Positions 42,118-49,741 of a stretch of 64,000 bases of DNA are shown here, one piece after another. Made by a program: the position numbers and the translations under genes. The notes beneath the pieces are model-generated. The model did not search any database, was not told the DNA's origin, and saw nothing but the letters and a program-made list of their open reading frames with translations. Origin of the DNA: Arthrobacter sp. StoSoilB19 (GTDB lineage: Bacteria; Actinomycetota; Actinomycetes; Actinomycetales; Micrococcaceae); contig NZ_AP024650.1 of assembly GCF_019977275.1 (NCBI RefSeq), positions 372,001 through 436,000 on the forward strand, given 5' to 3'. The stretch's first letter is position 1; every line of letters starts with the position of its first letter.

Positions 42118-42951
42118 CTACATCTGGGTGAAGGCGGCGACGGCGGGATCGGACCCGATGCGGGCACCGGACTCCAGTGCCGTGATGGCGGCCAGTTCGT
42201 CCTGGGAAAGCTGCAGGGACGAGGCTGCGAAGTTTTCCCGGATCCTGTCCGGGTTCGCCGACTTGGGAATGACGATGTTTCCGCCGGCAAGGTGCCAGGC
42301 GAGCACAACCTGGGCTGCCGTGGCGTTGTGGGCATTGGCGATTGCCGTGACGGCGTTTCCGTTCAGGTCCCCGCCCTGCCCCAGCGGACTGTAGGCCTCC
42401 ACCGCGATGCCCAGGCCCCGGCACTTGGCTGCGAGGTCCGCCTGCTGGTAGCTGGGGTGCAGTTCGATCTGGTTGACGGCCGGAACGGTTTCAGCCGACT
42501 CCAGCAGTGTGTCGAGGTGGTCGGAGAGGAAGTTGGAGACGCCGATGGCGCGGATTTCCTTGTTCTCGTACAACCGCTCCATCTCCTTCCAGGCCTGGAC
42601 GAAGAGCCCCTGTGAGGGGACCGGCCAGTGGATGAGGTAGAGGTCGATGAAGTCCAGGCCCAGTGCCTTGCGGCTGTTCTGGAACGCTTCCTGCGCCCGG
42701 CCCTGCTCGCCGTTGCGGAGTTTGGTGGTGACGAAGATGTCCTCACGTGCTATCCCGGTGGCGGCAAGTGCCGCCCCCACCCCTGCCTCGTTGCGGTAGG
42801 CCGCGGCGGTGTCAATGTGGCGGTAGCCCGCTTCCAGCGCGTCCTCCACGGTCCGCTGGGTGTCCTCCGGAGGGACCTGGAAGACGCCGAAGCCAAGCTG
42901 CGGGATGGTGACGCCATTATTCAGGGTCAGGTTCGGGGTCAGCTCTGACAT
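42118..42951 (-). CDS. aldo/keto reductase, 2,5-diketogluconate reductase type
   Basis: A 277-residue AKR of the DkgA type with QLGFGVFQV, catalytic HIDTAAAYRNE, Lys in FVTTKLRN, His in LYLIHWPVP and cofactor segment IVIPKSANPDRIRENF. AAGGAG lies 6 nt before the ATG. It is the first gene of the reductase operon and diverges from the HTH regulator. The 17-bp palindrome in between probably controls it. About 45% of residues look shared with the reductase at 34238 by eye. Confidence 0.92.
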   Translation of the reverse strand: MSELTPNLTLNNGVTIPQLGFGVFQVPPEDTQRTVEDALEAGYRHIDTAAAYRNEAGVGAALAATGIAREDIFVTTKLRNGEQGRAQEAFQNSRKALGLDFIDLYLIHWPVPSQGLFVQAWKEMERLYENKEIRAIGVSNFLSDHLDTLLESAETVPAVNQIELHPSYQQADLAAKCRGLGIAVEAYSPLGQGGDLNGNAVTAIANAHNATAAQVVLAWHLAGGNIVIPKSANPDRIRENFAASSLQLSQDELAAITALESGARIGSDPAVAAFTQM

Positions 42952-43101
42952 GGTGTGCTCCTTGGAAAGTCTGGTGCTGGGATTTAGGGCCGGGTGGGGC
43001 GGGGGTATGACGCCGTCCAGAAAGCGGTTTCCACCGGCTCACTCCCGAGCCTATGCACTTTTCGCCATCAAGTCAGCAGGCAAGGCTGTTCCTGTTTTTC
43101 C

Positions 43102-43118
43102 TAGGACTGCCAGTCCTA
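43102..43118. promoter_or_regulatory. 17-bp perfect palindrome, HTH operator
   Basis: TAGGACTGCCAGTCCTA has perfect 8-bp arms around one base. It lies in the divergent region between the reductase operon and the MmyB-like regulator at 43164, close to the regulator start. Confidence 0.8.
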
Positions 43119-43163
43119 CCTTCGTTGTAGAGGAGGGCAGTCATCGCAGGCAGAATGGTCTGC

Positions 43164-44063
43164 ATGGGTCAAAGCGCGGAGTTCGGAAAGTTCCTCAAAG
43201 CCATGCGGTCCCGGTTGAGCCCGGACGTTGCCGGAACGGGTCCCAGCACCGGGGCCCGAAGGGTTCCGGGGCTGCGGCGGGAGGAGGTGGCGCGGCTTGC
43301 CGGCGTCAGCACCGACTATTACGTGCGGCTGGAGCAGGGGCGGAACATCCACCCCTCGCGGACGGTCCTGGATGCAGTGGGCAGGGCGCTGCGCCTGGAC
43401 AGCAGCGAACACGCGCACATGCTGGACCTGCTGGAGAACTGCGCCGGCGCTCCCCGCGAACCCGGCGCGAACACTGCGCAGGGTGTCCGCCCGGCGCTGC
43501 GCCAGCTCCTCGACGCCGTGGGGGAGGTGCCCGCGATGGTGCTGGGCCGGCGCAGCGATGTCCTTGCAGGCAACCGGATGGCCTTCCTGTTGTTCACGGA
43601 CTTCCCGGCACTGCCGCCCGCGGAGCGGAACCTCACCCGCTGGACCATCCTGGACCCCGCAGCCCGGGAACTGTTCAGGGACTGGAAGACGGTCGCGGCG
43701 GAGGCCACGGGATCCCTTCGGCTGGACGTGGGACGGCACCCCAACGACCCCCAGGCCAGCCACCTGGTGGGCGAGCTCGCGGTCCACAGTGAACACTTCC
43801 GCCAGTGGTGGGCCGGGCACCGGGTGGCCACCCGCTCGGCCGGCACCGTCCGGCTGCACCATCCCGCGGTAGGGGACTTGGAGCTGAACTTCGAAAACCT
43901 TGTCCTGCCGGAGGATCCTGACCAGACGCTGCGGGTGTACTCCGCGCGGCCGGGATCGCCGTCGTCGGACGCCCTTGCCCTGCTGGGCAGCCTTGGCGCG
44001 GGGACGGACGTCCGCCCGGGCCGCGACCCCGCGGCGGTGGGCGAAAGCGGAGAAGCGGGCTGA
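43164..44063 (+). CDS. MmyB-like XRE-family regulator
   Basis: A 299-residue regulator with an N-terminal HTH_31-type domain (about 10-85: PGLRREEVARLAGVSTDYYVRLEQGRNIHPS) and a C-terminal MmyB ligand-binding domain containing DWKTVAAEATGSLRLDVGRHPNDP and HPAVGDLELNFENL. Such regulators are common next to reductase genes and bind short AGGACTG-type palindromes; one is present at 43102-43118. ATG 43164 (MGQSAEFGKF) is chosen, and an ATG three codons earlier is possible. It likely represses the divergent reductase operon. Confidence 0.92.
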   Translation: MGQSAEFGKFLKAMRSRLSPDVAGTGPSTGARRVPGLRREEVARLAGVSTDYYVRLEQGRNIHPSRTVLDAVGRALRLDSSEHAHMLDLLENCAGAPREPGANTAQGVRPALRQLLDAVGEVPAMVLGRRSDVLAGNRMAFLLFTDFPALPPAERNLTRWTILDPAARELFRDWKTVAAEATGSLRLDVGRHPNDPQASHLVGELAVHSEHFRQWWAGHRVATRSAGTVRLHHPAVGDLELNFENLVLPEDPDQTLRVYSARPGSPSSDALALLGSLGAGTDVRPGRDPAAVGESGEAG

Positions 44064-44203
44064 AAGCCGCCGTGCTCCTGTACATTCGTCCAGCGAAGGG
44101 CGGTGATTCTGGCCAGCCGCCCATTGGCCGTTGACCAGGCGTTTCCTAGGGTGGGAGTACACGTTTTCCCTGCCCAGTCTTCACACCCAGGATGGTCTCA
44201 ACG

Positions 44204-44410
44204 ATGAAACGCATCGCCCTGCTGAAGGAGCGCCAGGCGTCCGCCGGCGCCGCTTCCACCGCCACCGGTTCGCACTGCCCGGTTTCGGGTCTTTGGAGCC
44301 CGGACCTCGATCCGCACACGGTCCTGTCCTTCTTTGAGGGCCACGTTTTCCCCGCGTTCGACGGCGTCCCAACAGTCTGGCGGCGGCGCAGCCAGGGCAC
44401 AGCGAACTAG
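44204..44410 (+). CDS. small CP-motif protein, paralogue of 10.7-kb gene
   Basis: A 68-residue basic protein of unknown function. It carries ATGSHCPVSGLW, then VLSFFEG, a Pro-x-x-x-Gly stretch and VW, which lines up with the 80-residue protein at 10668. The match of spacing between CP, G-x-W, EG and the last W argues that it is real despite its size. I start at ATG 44204 (MKRIALLK). An ATG four codons earlier is in frame. The N-terminal MK[RK]I is also shared. A long hairpin follows. Confidence 0.65.
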   Translation: MKRIALLKERQASAGAASTATGSHCPVSGLWSPDLDPHTVLSFFEGHVFPAFDGVPTVWRRRSQGTAN

Positions 44411-44425
44411 GGCGCCTTAAAGCAG

Positions 44426-44485
44426 AACTGACCCGCAGTCACCGTCGTTAAAACCAGGTTTTGCGACGATGGCTGCGGGTCAGTT
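44426..44485. terminator. long hairpin between converging genes
   Basis: AACTGACCCGCAG (44426-44438) pairs perfectly with CTGCGGGTCAGTT (44473-44485). An inner CGTCG/CGACG stem extends it. It lies between the small CP-motif gene and dodecin. Confidence 0.75.
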
Positions 44486-44492
44486 GCTTAAG

Positions 44493-44705
44493 TCAGTGCT
44501 CTTCCAGGCGGAAGCCAATCTTGATGGTGACCTGCCAGTCTGCGATCTTCCCGTCCTCCAGGTGGCCGCGGACCTCCTTGACCTCAAACCAGTCAAGGTT
44601 CCGCAGGGTCTGGGATGCCTTGGCAATACCGTTGCGGACGGCGTCATCCACGCCCTGGGTGGAGGTGCCGACAATTTCAGAAATGCTGTACGTGTGGTTG
44701 GACAA
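44493..44705 (-). CDS. dodecin
   Basis: A 70-residue dodecin, a dodecameric flavin storage protein. The sequence HTYSISEIVGTSTQGVDDAVRNGIAKASQTLRNLDWFEVKEVRG carries the flavin-stacking Trp in LDWFEV, and the usual IADWQVTIKIGFRLE strand ends it. The start is a TTG at 44705 with GAGGAG 6 nt upstream. No ATG is available. It is a single-gene unit. Confidence 0.93.
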   Translation of the reverse strand: MSNHTYSISEIVGTSTQGVDDAVRNGIAKASQTLRNLDWFEVKEVRGHLEDGKIADWQVTIKIGFRLEEH

Positions 44706-44802
44706 CTTCGCTCCTCGTGATCATCGTTGCTCCCGGTTGCGGGCCGTCCCTGAAGCCTAGTGGGACTGCGGGAGCGTTGAACAGACCCTGTCCGCGCGCC
44801 GG

Positions 44803-45507
44803 CTACTTGGCTTCCAGCACCAGTTGCTTCAGGTCGTCGAGGGTTTGCTGCATGTGGGCGTCCATGGCCTGGCGTGACCGGGCTGCATCGCGGGACTCCA
44901 GGGCCTCGGCAATGTTCTGGTGATGGCCGATGGCGTGCTCCTGGATTGCCGGAACGGCAGAGGTCTCAGTCCGGCGCTTTTCCAGCACGCGGTGCAGCGG
45001 CTCGAACAGGACCGATACGAAGACGTTCCCGGATGCGTGCAGGATGACGTCATGGAAGGCCAGGTCTGCCTCCACGAAGGCCGCGACGTCGTTGATGCTG
45101 TGGGCGGCCTTCATTGCCGCGATGTAGTTGAAGAGGGCCTTGATGTCCTCCTCGGCGATCCGTCCGGCCGCAAGCTCGCAGGCTCCCGTTTCGAGCATCC
45201 GGCGGAGTTCGATGAGCTGGATGGAGGCGTCTGCATCATTTTTGCCCTCGGACGCGGCCCGGAGCACGGCTTCCAGCGAAGCCCAGCGGCTCAACGGGTT
45301 GACGAATGTTCCCCGGCCCCGCTCCACGCTCAGGATGCGTTGGGCCTGCAGCGTCTTCATGGCTTCGCGGACGGTCATTCGGCTGACCTCGTGGCGGGCA
45401 CTCAGTTCGTGCTCGCCGGGAACGGTGGAACCGGGTGGAAACTCGCCTTCGATGATGCGGTCCAGCAGTTCGTCCGCCACCACGCCTACCAGTGACTTCC
45501 GTGCCAT
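44803..45507 (-). CDS. GntR-family (FadR/FCD) regulator of acid-sugar operon
   Basis: A 234-residue GntR regulator. The winged HTH (about 1-70) includes DRIIEGEFPPGSTVPGEHELSARHEVSRMTVREAMKTLQAQRILSVERGRGTFV. The FCD effector domain follows and has the metal-type His residues in LAFHDVILHASGN and EHAIGHHQNIAEAL. ATG 45507 (MARKSLVG) is chosen, and the frame continues into the promoter. It diverges from the kinase gene. TGTCAGACA sites on both sides of the gap (45550 and within 45608-45624) fit a FadR-type dimer, so it likely represses both directions. Confidence 0.92.
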   Translation of the reverse strand: MARKSLVGVVADELLDRIIEGEFPPGSTVPGEHELSARHEVSRMTVREAMKTLQAQRILSVERGRGTFVNPLSRWASLEAVLRAASEGKNDADASIQLIELRRMLETGACELAAGRIAEEDIKALFNYIAAMKAAHSINDVAAFVEADLAFHDVILHASGNVFVSVLFEPLHRVLEKRRTETSAVPAIQEHAIGHHQNIAEALESRDAARSRQAMDAHMQQTLDDLKQLVLEAK

Positions 45508-45549
45508 GTTGCCCCCCGATCCCTGTGCCCGGCCGACGCCTGGCGGATA

Positions 45550-45558
45550 TGTCAGACA
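45550..45558. promoter_or_regulatory. GntR half-palindrome core, site 1
   Basis: TGTCAGACA, the core of the 17-bp palindrome at 45608, lies 43 bp upstream of the gntR start, where it could give autoregulation. Confidence 0.65.
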
Positions 45559-45607
45559 AGTGTACTTGCGCGTCCGTATGCCGTGTGCCACACTAACATT
45601 CAAATGC

Positions 45608-45624
45608 AAGATGTCAGACATCTT
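45608..45624. promoter_or_regulatory. GntR operator, 17-bp perfect palindrome
   Basis: AAGATGTCAGACATCTT has perfect 8-bp arms around one A, 58 bp upstream of the kinase start. It has the TGTC-N-GACA core of FadR-type regulators. Confidence 0.85.
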
Positions 45625-45681
45625 ACAGTTACCCTTACATCAGGATCCGTCCGCCCGGATCGCTACACAACGGAGTGCACT

Positions 45682-47160
45682 GTGACGCTTGAAGCAGACG
45701 TTCTGGCCGCCTACCCGGCTGACATGGAGATCCCCGCCGGGCTGGTTGCCGGCGCGCTGGCCGCTTCCAACGCGGAGGTTCCCCGTGTCCTGGTAGTGCT
45801 CGACGACGACCCCACCGGCACGCAGTCCGTGGCGGACCTGCCCGTTCTCACCCGCTGGGACGTGGAGGACTTCACCTGGGCCTTCGGCCAGGACAAGCCC
45901 GCCGTCTACGTCCTCACGAACACCCGCAGCCTCGACCCGGCAGAGGCCGCGGCCCGCAACGGCGAAGTGGTCCGGAACGCCCTGGCAGCAGCAGGTTCCG
46001 GCCTGCGCCTAGGCTTCGTCAGCCGCAGCGACTCCACCCTCCGGGGCCACTACCCGCTGGAACCGGACGTCATCGCAGCCACTGTTGCAGCAGTGAGCGG
46101 GGAAAAGACCGACGGCGTTGTCCTGGTTCCCGCATTCCCCGACGCCGGCCGGCTCACCATCGGCGGCGTCCACTACATGCGCGGCACTGGTGACGCCAAG
46201 GGCACCCTGGTCCCCGTCTCCGAGACCGAGTTCGCCAGGGACGCCTCCTTCGGCTTCAGCACATCCGTCATGGCCGACTACGTGGCGGAAAAGTCGCAGG
46301 GCAGGTTCCCCGCAGACTCCGTGATCGTCCTGGACCTGAACATCATCCGTGCAGGCGCCGCCGCGCAGGACCCGGCCATCTCCGCCAAGGCCATTGCCGA
46401 TGCCATCGAGCCGGCCACCGACTCCACGCCCATCGTGGCCGACATCGTCACCGAGAACGACTTCCGGGCACTGGCCCTGGGCCTTGAAGAAGCGGAACGC
46501 CGCGGCAAGAACCTCCTCTACCGCGTCGGCCCCCCATTCGTCCGCGGCCGCATCGGCCAGGAAATCCGCACCGCGCTCACGGCCGAAGAGGCCTATGCCG
46601 GCAACACCCCGTCAGAGGCGGGCGGCCTGATCGTGGTGGGCTCGCATGTTGGCCTCACCACCCGGCAGCTGAACGTCCTCACGGCCCAGCACAGCTCCGC
46701 GCGCATCATCGAGATCGACGTCGAAAAGCTCCTCGGCGCCGAACCGGACGCCAAGGCGCACCTGGACCAGACGGTGGACGCCGTCGTCGACGCCCTCCGC
46801 GCCGGTGACGTCATCGTCCACACCAGCCGCCTGCTCATCAAGACGGACGACCCCGCCGAGAGCCTGCGGATCGCCCGGACCGTCTCCGCCGCCGTCGTGG
46901 ACGTGGTCAACCGGACCCTGAAGACCTTCCCTCCGCGGTTCGTCATCGCCAAGGGCGGCATCACCTCCTCCGACGTCGCGGCCCACGGCCTGGAAATCCG
47001 CCACGCCATTGTCCGCGGCCCCATGCTGCCCGGCATCGTCAGCCTCTGGGAACCGGTGGACGGACCTGCCAAGGGCATCCCGTACATCGTGTTCGCCGGC
47101 AACGTTGGCGACGACGACTCCCTGGCCCAGGTCACCCGCAAACTCAGCAACACCTTCTGA
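45682..47160 (+). CDS. four-carbon acid sugar kinase (OtnK/DtnK family)
   Basis: A 492-residue kinase of the OtnK/DtnK (formerly DUF1537) family that phosphorylates 3-oxo-tetronate or D-threonate/erythronate. The N-terminal substrate domain shows LDDDPTGTQSV and SRSDSTLRGHYPLE. The C-terminal nucleotide domain carries FVIAKGGITSSDVA and YIVFAGNVGDDDSL. GTG 45682 is the start, with GGAG 8 nt upstream. A longer frame to 45583 would run across the operator. It leads the operon with ltnD-like, GntP and aldolase genes. Its exact substrate depends on the steps before it and is not settled. Confidence 0.9.
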   Translation: MTLEADVLAAYPADMEIPAGLVAGALAASNAEVPRVLVVLDDDPTGTQSVADLPVLTRWDVEDFTWAFGQDKPAVYVLTNTRSLDPAEAAARNGEVVRNALAAAGSGLRLGFVSRSDSTLRGHYPLEPDVIAATVAAVSGEKTDGVVLVPAFPDAGRLTIGGVHYMRGTGDAKGTLVPVSETEFARDASFGFSTSVMADYVAEKSQGRFPADSVIVLDLNIIRAGAAAQDPAISAKAIADAIEPATDSTPIVADIVTENDFRALALGLEEAERRGKNLLYRVGPPFVRGRIGQEIRTALTAEEAYAGNTPSEAGGLIVVGSHVGLTTRQLNVLTAQHSSARIIEIDVEKLLGAEPDAKAHLDQTVDAVVDALRAGDVIVHTSRLLIKTDDPAESLRIARTVSAAVVDVVNRTLKTFPPRFVIAKGGITSSDVAAHGLEIRHAIVRGPMLPGIVSLWEPVDGPAKGIPYIVFAGNVGDDDSLAQVTRKLSNTF

Positions 47161-47211
47161 TCCCCACCCGGCACGAACCCTGATTCCCGCAAGAATTCAA
47201 TGGAGAACACC

Positions 47212-48111
47212 ATGACCAGCAATTACACCGTCACCGTCCTGGGCCTTGGCGCCATGGGCCTGCCCATGGCCACCCGCCTGGCATCCCAGCTGACCGTCCA
47301 CGGCTTCGACATCGCCGAGCCCCGCCTCAAGTTGGCGGAAGAAGCCGGCATCGCCACCTTCACCACGGCACGCGAAGCCGCCAAGGGCGCCAACGCAGTC
47401 CTCCTGGCCGTCCGCAACGGCGAACAGCTCAACGACGTCCTCTTCGGCGAGAACGGCGTGGCCTCCGTTCTCGAGCCGGGCGCCGTCGTGATCCTCGGCA
47501 GCACCGTGGGCACGGACGCCATTCCCGCCACCGTGGCCAAGCTGGCCGAATACGGCGTGGACCTGGTGGACGCCCCGCTGTCCGGCGGACCCAAACGCGC
47601 CGGCGAAGGTGACCTGTTGATCGTCGTGGGCGCTTCCCCCGAAGCCCGCGAGAAGGCCGCCCCGGCCCTGGACCTGCTGGCCTCCACGCTCACGGTGGTG
47701 GGCGACAACCCCGGCGACGGCCAGGCCCTGAAGACCGTCAACCAGCTCCTGTGCGGCGTCCACATCGCCGCCGCGGCCGAGGCCCTGGCCCTGGCCGACG
47801 CGCTGGGACTGGACCAGGCCAAGACCCTCGCCGCCCTGGAGGCCGGCGCCGCAGGTTCCTTCATGCTCTCCAACCGTGGCCCCCGCATCCTTGAGGCCTA
47901 CGACGAGGACGGCGCCGAGGTCCTGTCCCGCCTGGACATCTTCGTCAAGGACATGGGCATCGTGGGCAAGGCCACCCGTGCCGCCGGCCTGGCAGCCCCC
48001 GTTGCCGCCGCCGCCGAGCAGCTCTACCTCCTGGGCCAGGCCCAGGGCCTCGCCGCCGCCGATGACTCCGCCGTCATCAAGGTCGTTGCGCCCACAAAGC
48101 GCACCAAGTAG
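47212..48111 (+). CDS. L-threonate dehydrogenase-like (LtnD family)
   Basis: A 299-residue beta-hydroxyacid dehydrogenase of the LtnD/3-hydroxyisobutyrate dehydrogenase family, which oxidises L-threonate or a similar C4 acid at C2 with NAD. The loop is LGLGAMGLPMA (10-20), the substrate motif is DAPLSGGPKRA (120-130), and the catalytic Lys is K174 in ALKTVNQLLCG. ATG 47212 (MTSNYTV) has GGAG 6 nt upstream. It follows the kinase by 51 bp. A hairpin (48142-48173) separates it from the permease. Confidence 0.9.
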   Translation: MTSNYTVTVLGLGAMGLPMATRLASQLTVHGFDIAEPRLKLAEEAGIATFTTAREAAKGANAVLLAVRNGEQLNDVLFGENGVASVLEPGAVVILGSTVGTDAIPATVAKLAEYGVDLVDAPLSGGPKRAGEGDLLIVVGASPEAREKAAPALDLLASTLTVVGDNPGDGQALKTVNQLLCGVHIAAAAEALALADALGLDQAKTLAALEAGAAGSFMLSNRGPRILEAYDEDGAEVLSRLDIFVKDMGIVGKATRAAGLAAPVAAAAEQLYLLGQAQGLAAADDSAVIKVVAPTKRTK

Positions 48112-48141
48112 GCCCACCCGGCAGTAGGCCCTCAAACGGTG

Positions 48142-48173
48142 CGACGACGGCGGTCCCCCCTCCGCCGTCGTCG
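48142..48173 (+). terminator. intra-operon hairpin
   Basis: CGACGACGGCGG (48142-48153) and CCGCCGTCGTCG (48162-48173) are perfect 12-bp arms with an 8-nt loop, between the LtnD-like and permease genes. No clear U-run follows, so it may attenuate transcription or stabilise the upstream mRNA. Confidence 0.6.
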
Positions 48174-48274
48174 TACCTCCCAGCGCTGTCGGCTTTGTTC
48201 CGCAGCGTTCCATCCCCGCCGTAAGACCTGATGCCCGTCTGCCCCGGACGGCACGTCAAAGGAGACATTTTCCC

Positions 48275-49741
48275 GTGAACCACCTCATGACCCCGCTGAT
48301 ACAGCGGGCGGCCGACGCCCCGGCCATCAAGCCCGCCGTTGAGCTGGGCACCCCGGTACTGCTCACCATCGCGGCGGTGGGCATTGCCATCCTGCTGGTG
48401 ATGATCATCCGCTTCAAGATCCAGGCCTTCGTGGCCCTGCTTACCGTCAGCATCCTGGTTGCCGTGGCTGCCACCATCCCGCTGCAGGACATCTTCACGG
48501 TGGTGTCCGGCGGCGTGGGCAGCACCATGGGCAAGGTGGCCATCCTGATTGCGCTTGGCGCCGTGCTGGGCCGGATGATCGAGGTGTCCGGCGGCGTCCA
48601 GTCCCTCGCGGACCACTTCACCCGCAAGCTGGGCGCCAGGCGGGTGGCCGTAGCGCTCACCGCCGTCGGCTTCCTGGTGGCCATCCCCGTCTTCTTCGAA
48701 GTCGGCATCATCGTGCTGGTGCCCATCGTGTACGCGTTCGCGAAGATCGCCAAGGTCCACCCGGTCAAGTTCGGCCTGCCCATGGCCGGCATCATGCTCG
48801 CTATCCATGTGGCAGTCCCGCCGCACCCCGGGATTGTGGCCGGTGCGGGCGTGCTGGGTGCCGACATCGGACTCATCGCCCTGATCTCACTGCTGATCTG
48901 CATCCCGCTGGGCTTCCTGTCCTACTGGGTTGCCGCCATCATGAACCGCAAGGACTACGAACTGCTGCCGGCCGTCAAGGCCCAGGTGGAGGAGTTCGGC
49001 TCCGACTCGCTGGTCAAGGTGGGCCACGACGGCCCCGGTGCCGCCGCCATCGCACCTCCCCGGCCGGCCCTGATCATCTTCCTGATTGCCGCGCCCATCG
49101 TGCAGATCCTCCTGGGTACCGCCGGCACCCTCATCCTCCCCAAGTCCCACCCCCTGTATGGCCTGGCGGCCTTCGTTGGCAACCCCTTCCTGGCGCTGCT
49201 GGTGGCAGTAGCGCTGTCCTTCTTCCTGCTGGCCGTCCGCCGCGGCTGGTCCTTCAAGGAAACCGGTGAAATCTTCGAAGGCTCCCTGCCTCCCATCGCC
49301 TCCATCCTGATGGTGGTGGCCGCCGGCGGCGTGTTCGGCAACGTGCTGCAGGTTTCAGGTATCGGTTCGGCGCTCTCCAAGACCCTGGACACCCTGGGCG
49401 TACCCCTGCTGCTCCTTGGCTTCATCATTTCGCTGGCGCTGCGTGCGGCCCAGGGTTCAGCCACGGTGGCCATCGTGACCACCACCGGCCTGTTGTCCGC
49501 AGCGGTCAGCGGCGGCGGCTACAGCCCGGCGCAGATCGCCGTGATCGTGATCGCCATCGGCTTCGGCGCCCTGGGCCTGTCCCACGTGACGGACGCCGGC
49601 TTCTGGGTTGTGGTCCGATACTACGGGCTCACCGTTTCCGACGGCCTGAAGACCTGGACCGTGCTGACCACCGTCCTGGGCCTGGCCGGCTTCGCGCTGA
49701 CCTTTGTGGCCTGGATCCTGGTGGGAGGACTGGGCGCCTGA
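48275..49741 (+). CDS. GntP-family acid-sugar permease
   Basis: A 488-residue GntP (gluconate:H+ symporter) family transporter with 12 or more helices. Visible motifs include GKVAILIALGAVLGRMIEVSGG, VFFEVGIIVLVPI, HVAVPPHPGIVA, ALRAAQGSATVAIVTTTGL and SHVTDAGFWVV. In this operon it should import the four-carbon sugar acid used by the enzymes next to it, like YgbN in the enterobacterial set. GTG 48275 has AGGAG 9 nt before it. Its stop overlaps the aldolase ATG (TGATG). Confidence 0.92.
   Translation: MNHLMTPLIQRAADAPAIKPAVELGTPVLLTIAAVGIAILLVMIIRFKIQAFVALLTVSILVAVAATIPLQDIFTVVSGGVGSTMGKVAILIALGAVLGRMIEVSGGVQSLADHFTRKLGARRVAVALTAVGFLVAIPVFFEVGIIVLVPIVYAFAKIAKVHPVKFGLPMAGIMLAIHVAVPPHPGIVAGAGVLGADIGLIALISLLICIPLGFLSYWVAAIMNRKDYELLPAVKAQVEEFGSDSLVKVGHDGPGAAAIAPPRPALIIFLIAAPIVQILLGTAGTLILPKSHPLYGLAAFVGNPFLALLVAVALSFFLLAVRRGWSFKETGEIFEGSLPPIASILMVVAAGGVFGNVLQVSGIGSALSKTLDTLGVPLLLLGFIISLALRAAQGSATVAIVTTTGLLSAAVSGGGYSPAQIAVIVIAIGFGALGLSHVTDAGFWVVVRYYGLTVSDGLKTWTVLTTVLGLAGFALTFVAWILVGGLGA

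Noticed and set aside
42007..42615. 202-codon plus-strand frame in the reductase operon
   Set aside because: It is antisense to two aldo/keto reductase genes that carry full catalytic motifs.
48112..48274. Riboswitch upstream of the GntP permease
   Set aside because: Only one simple hairpin is present, with no recognisable aptamer core.
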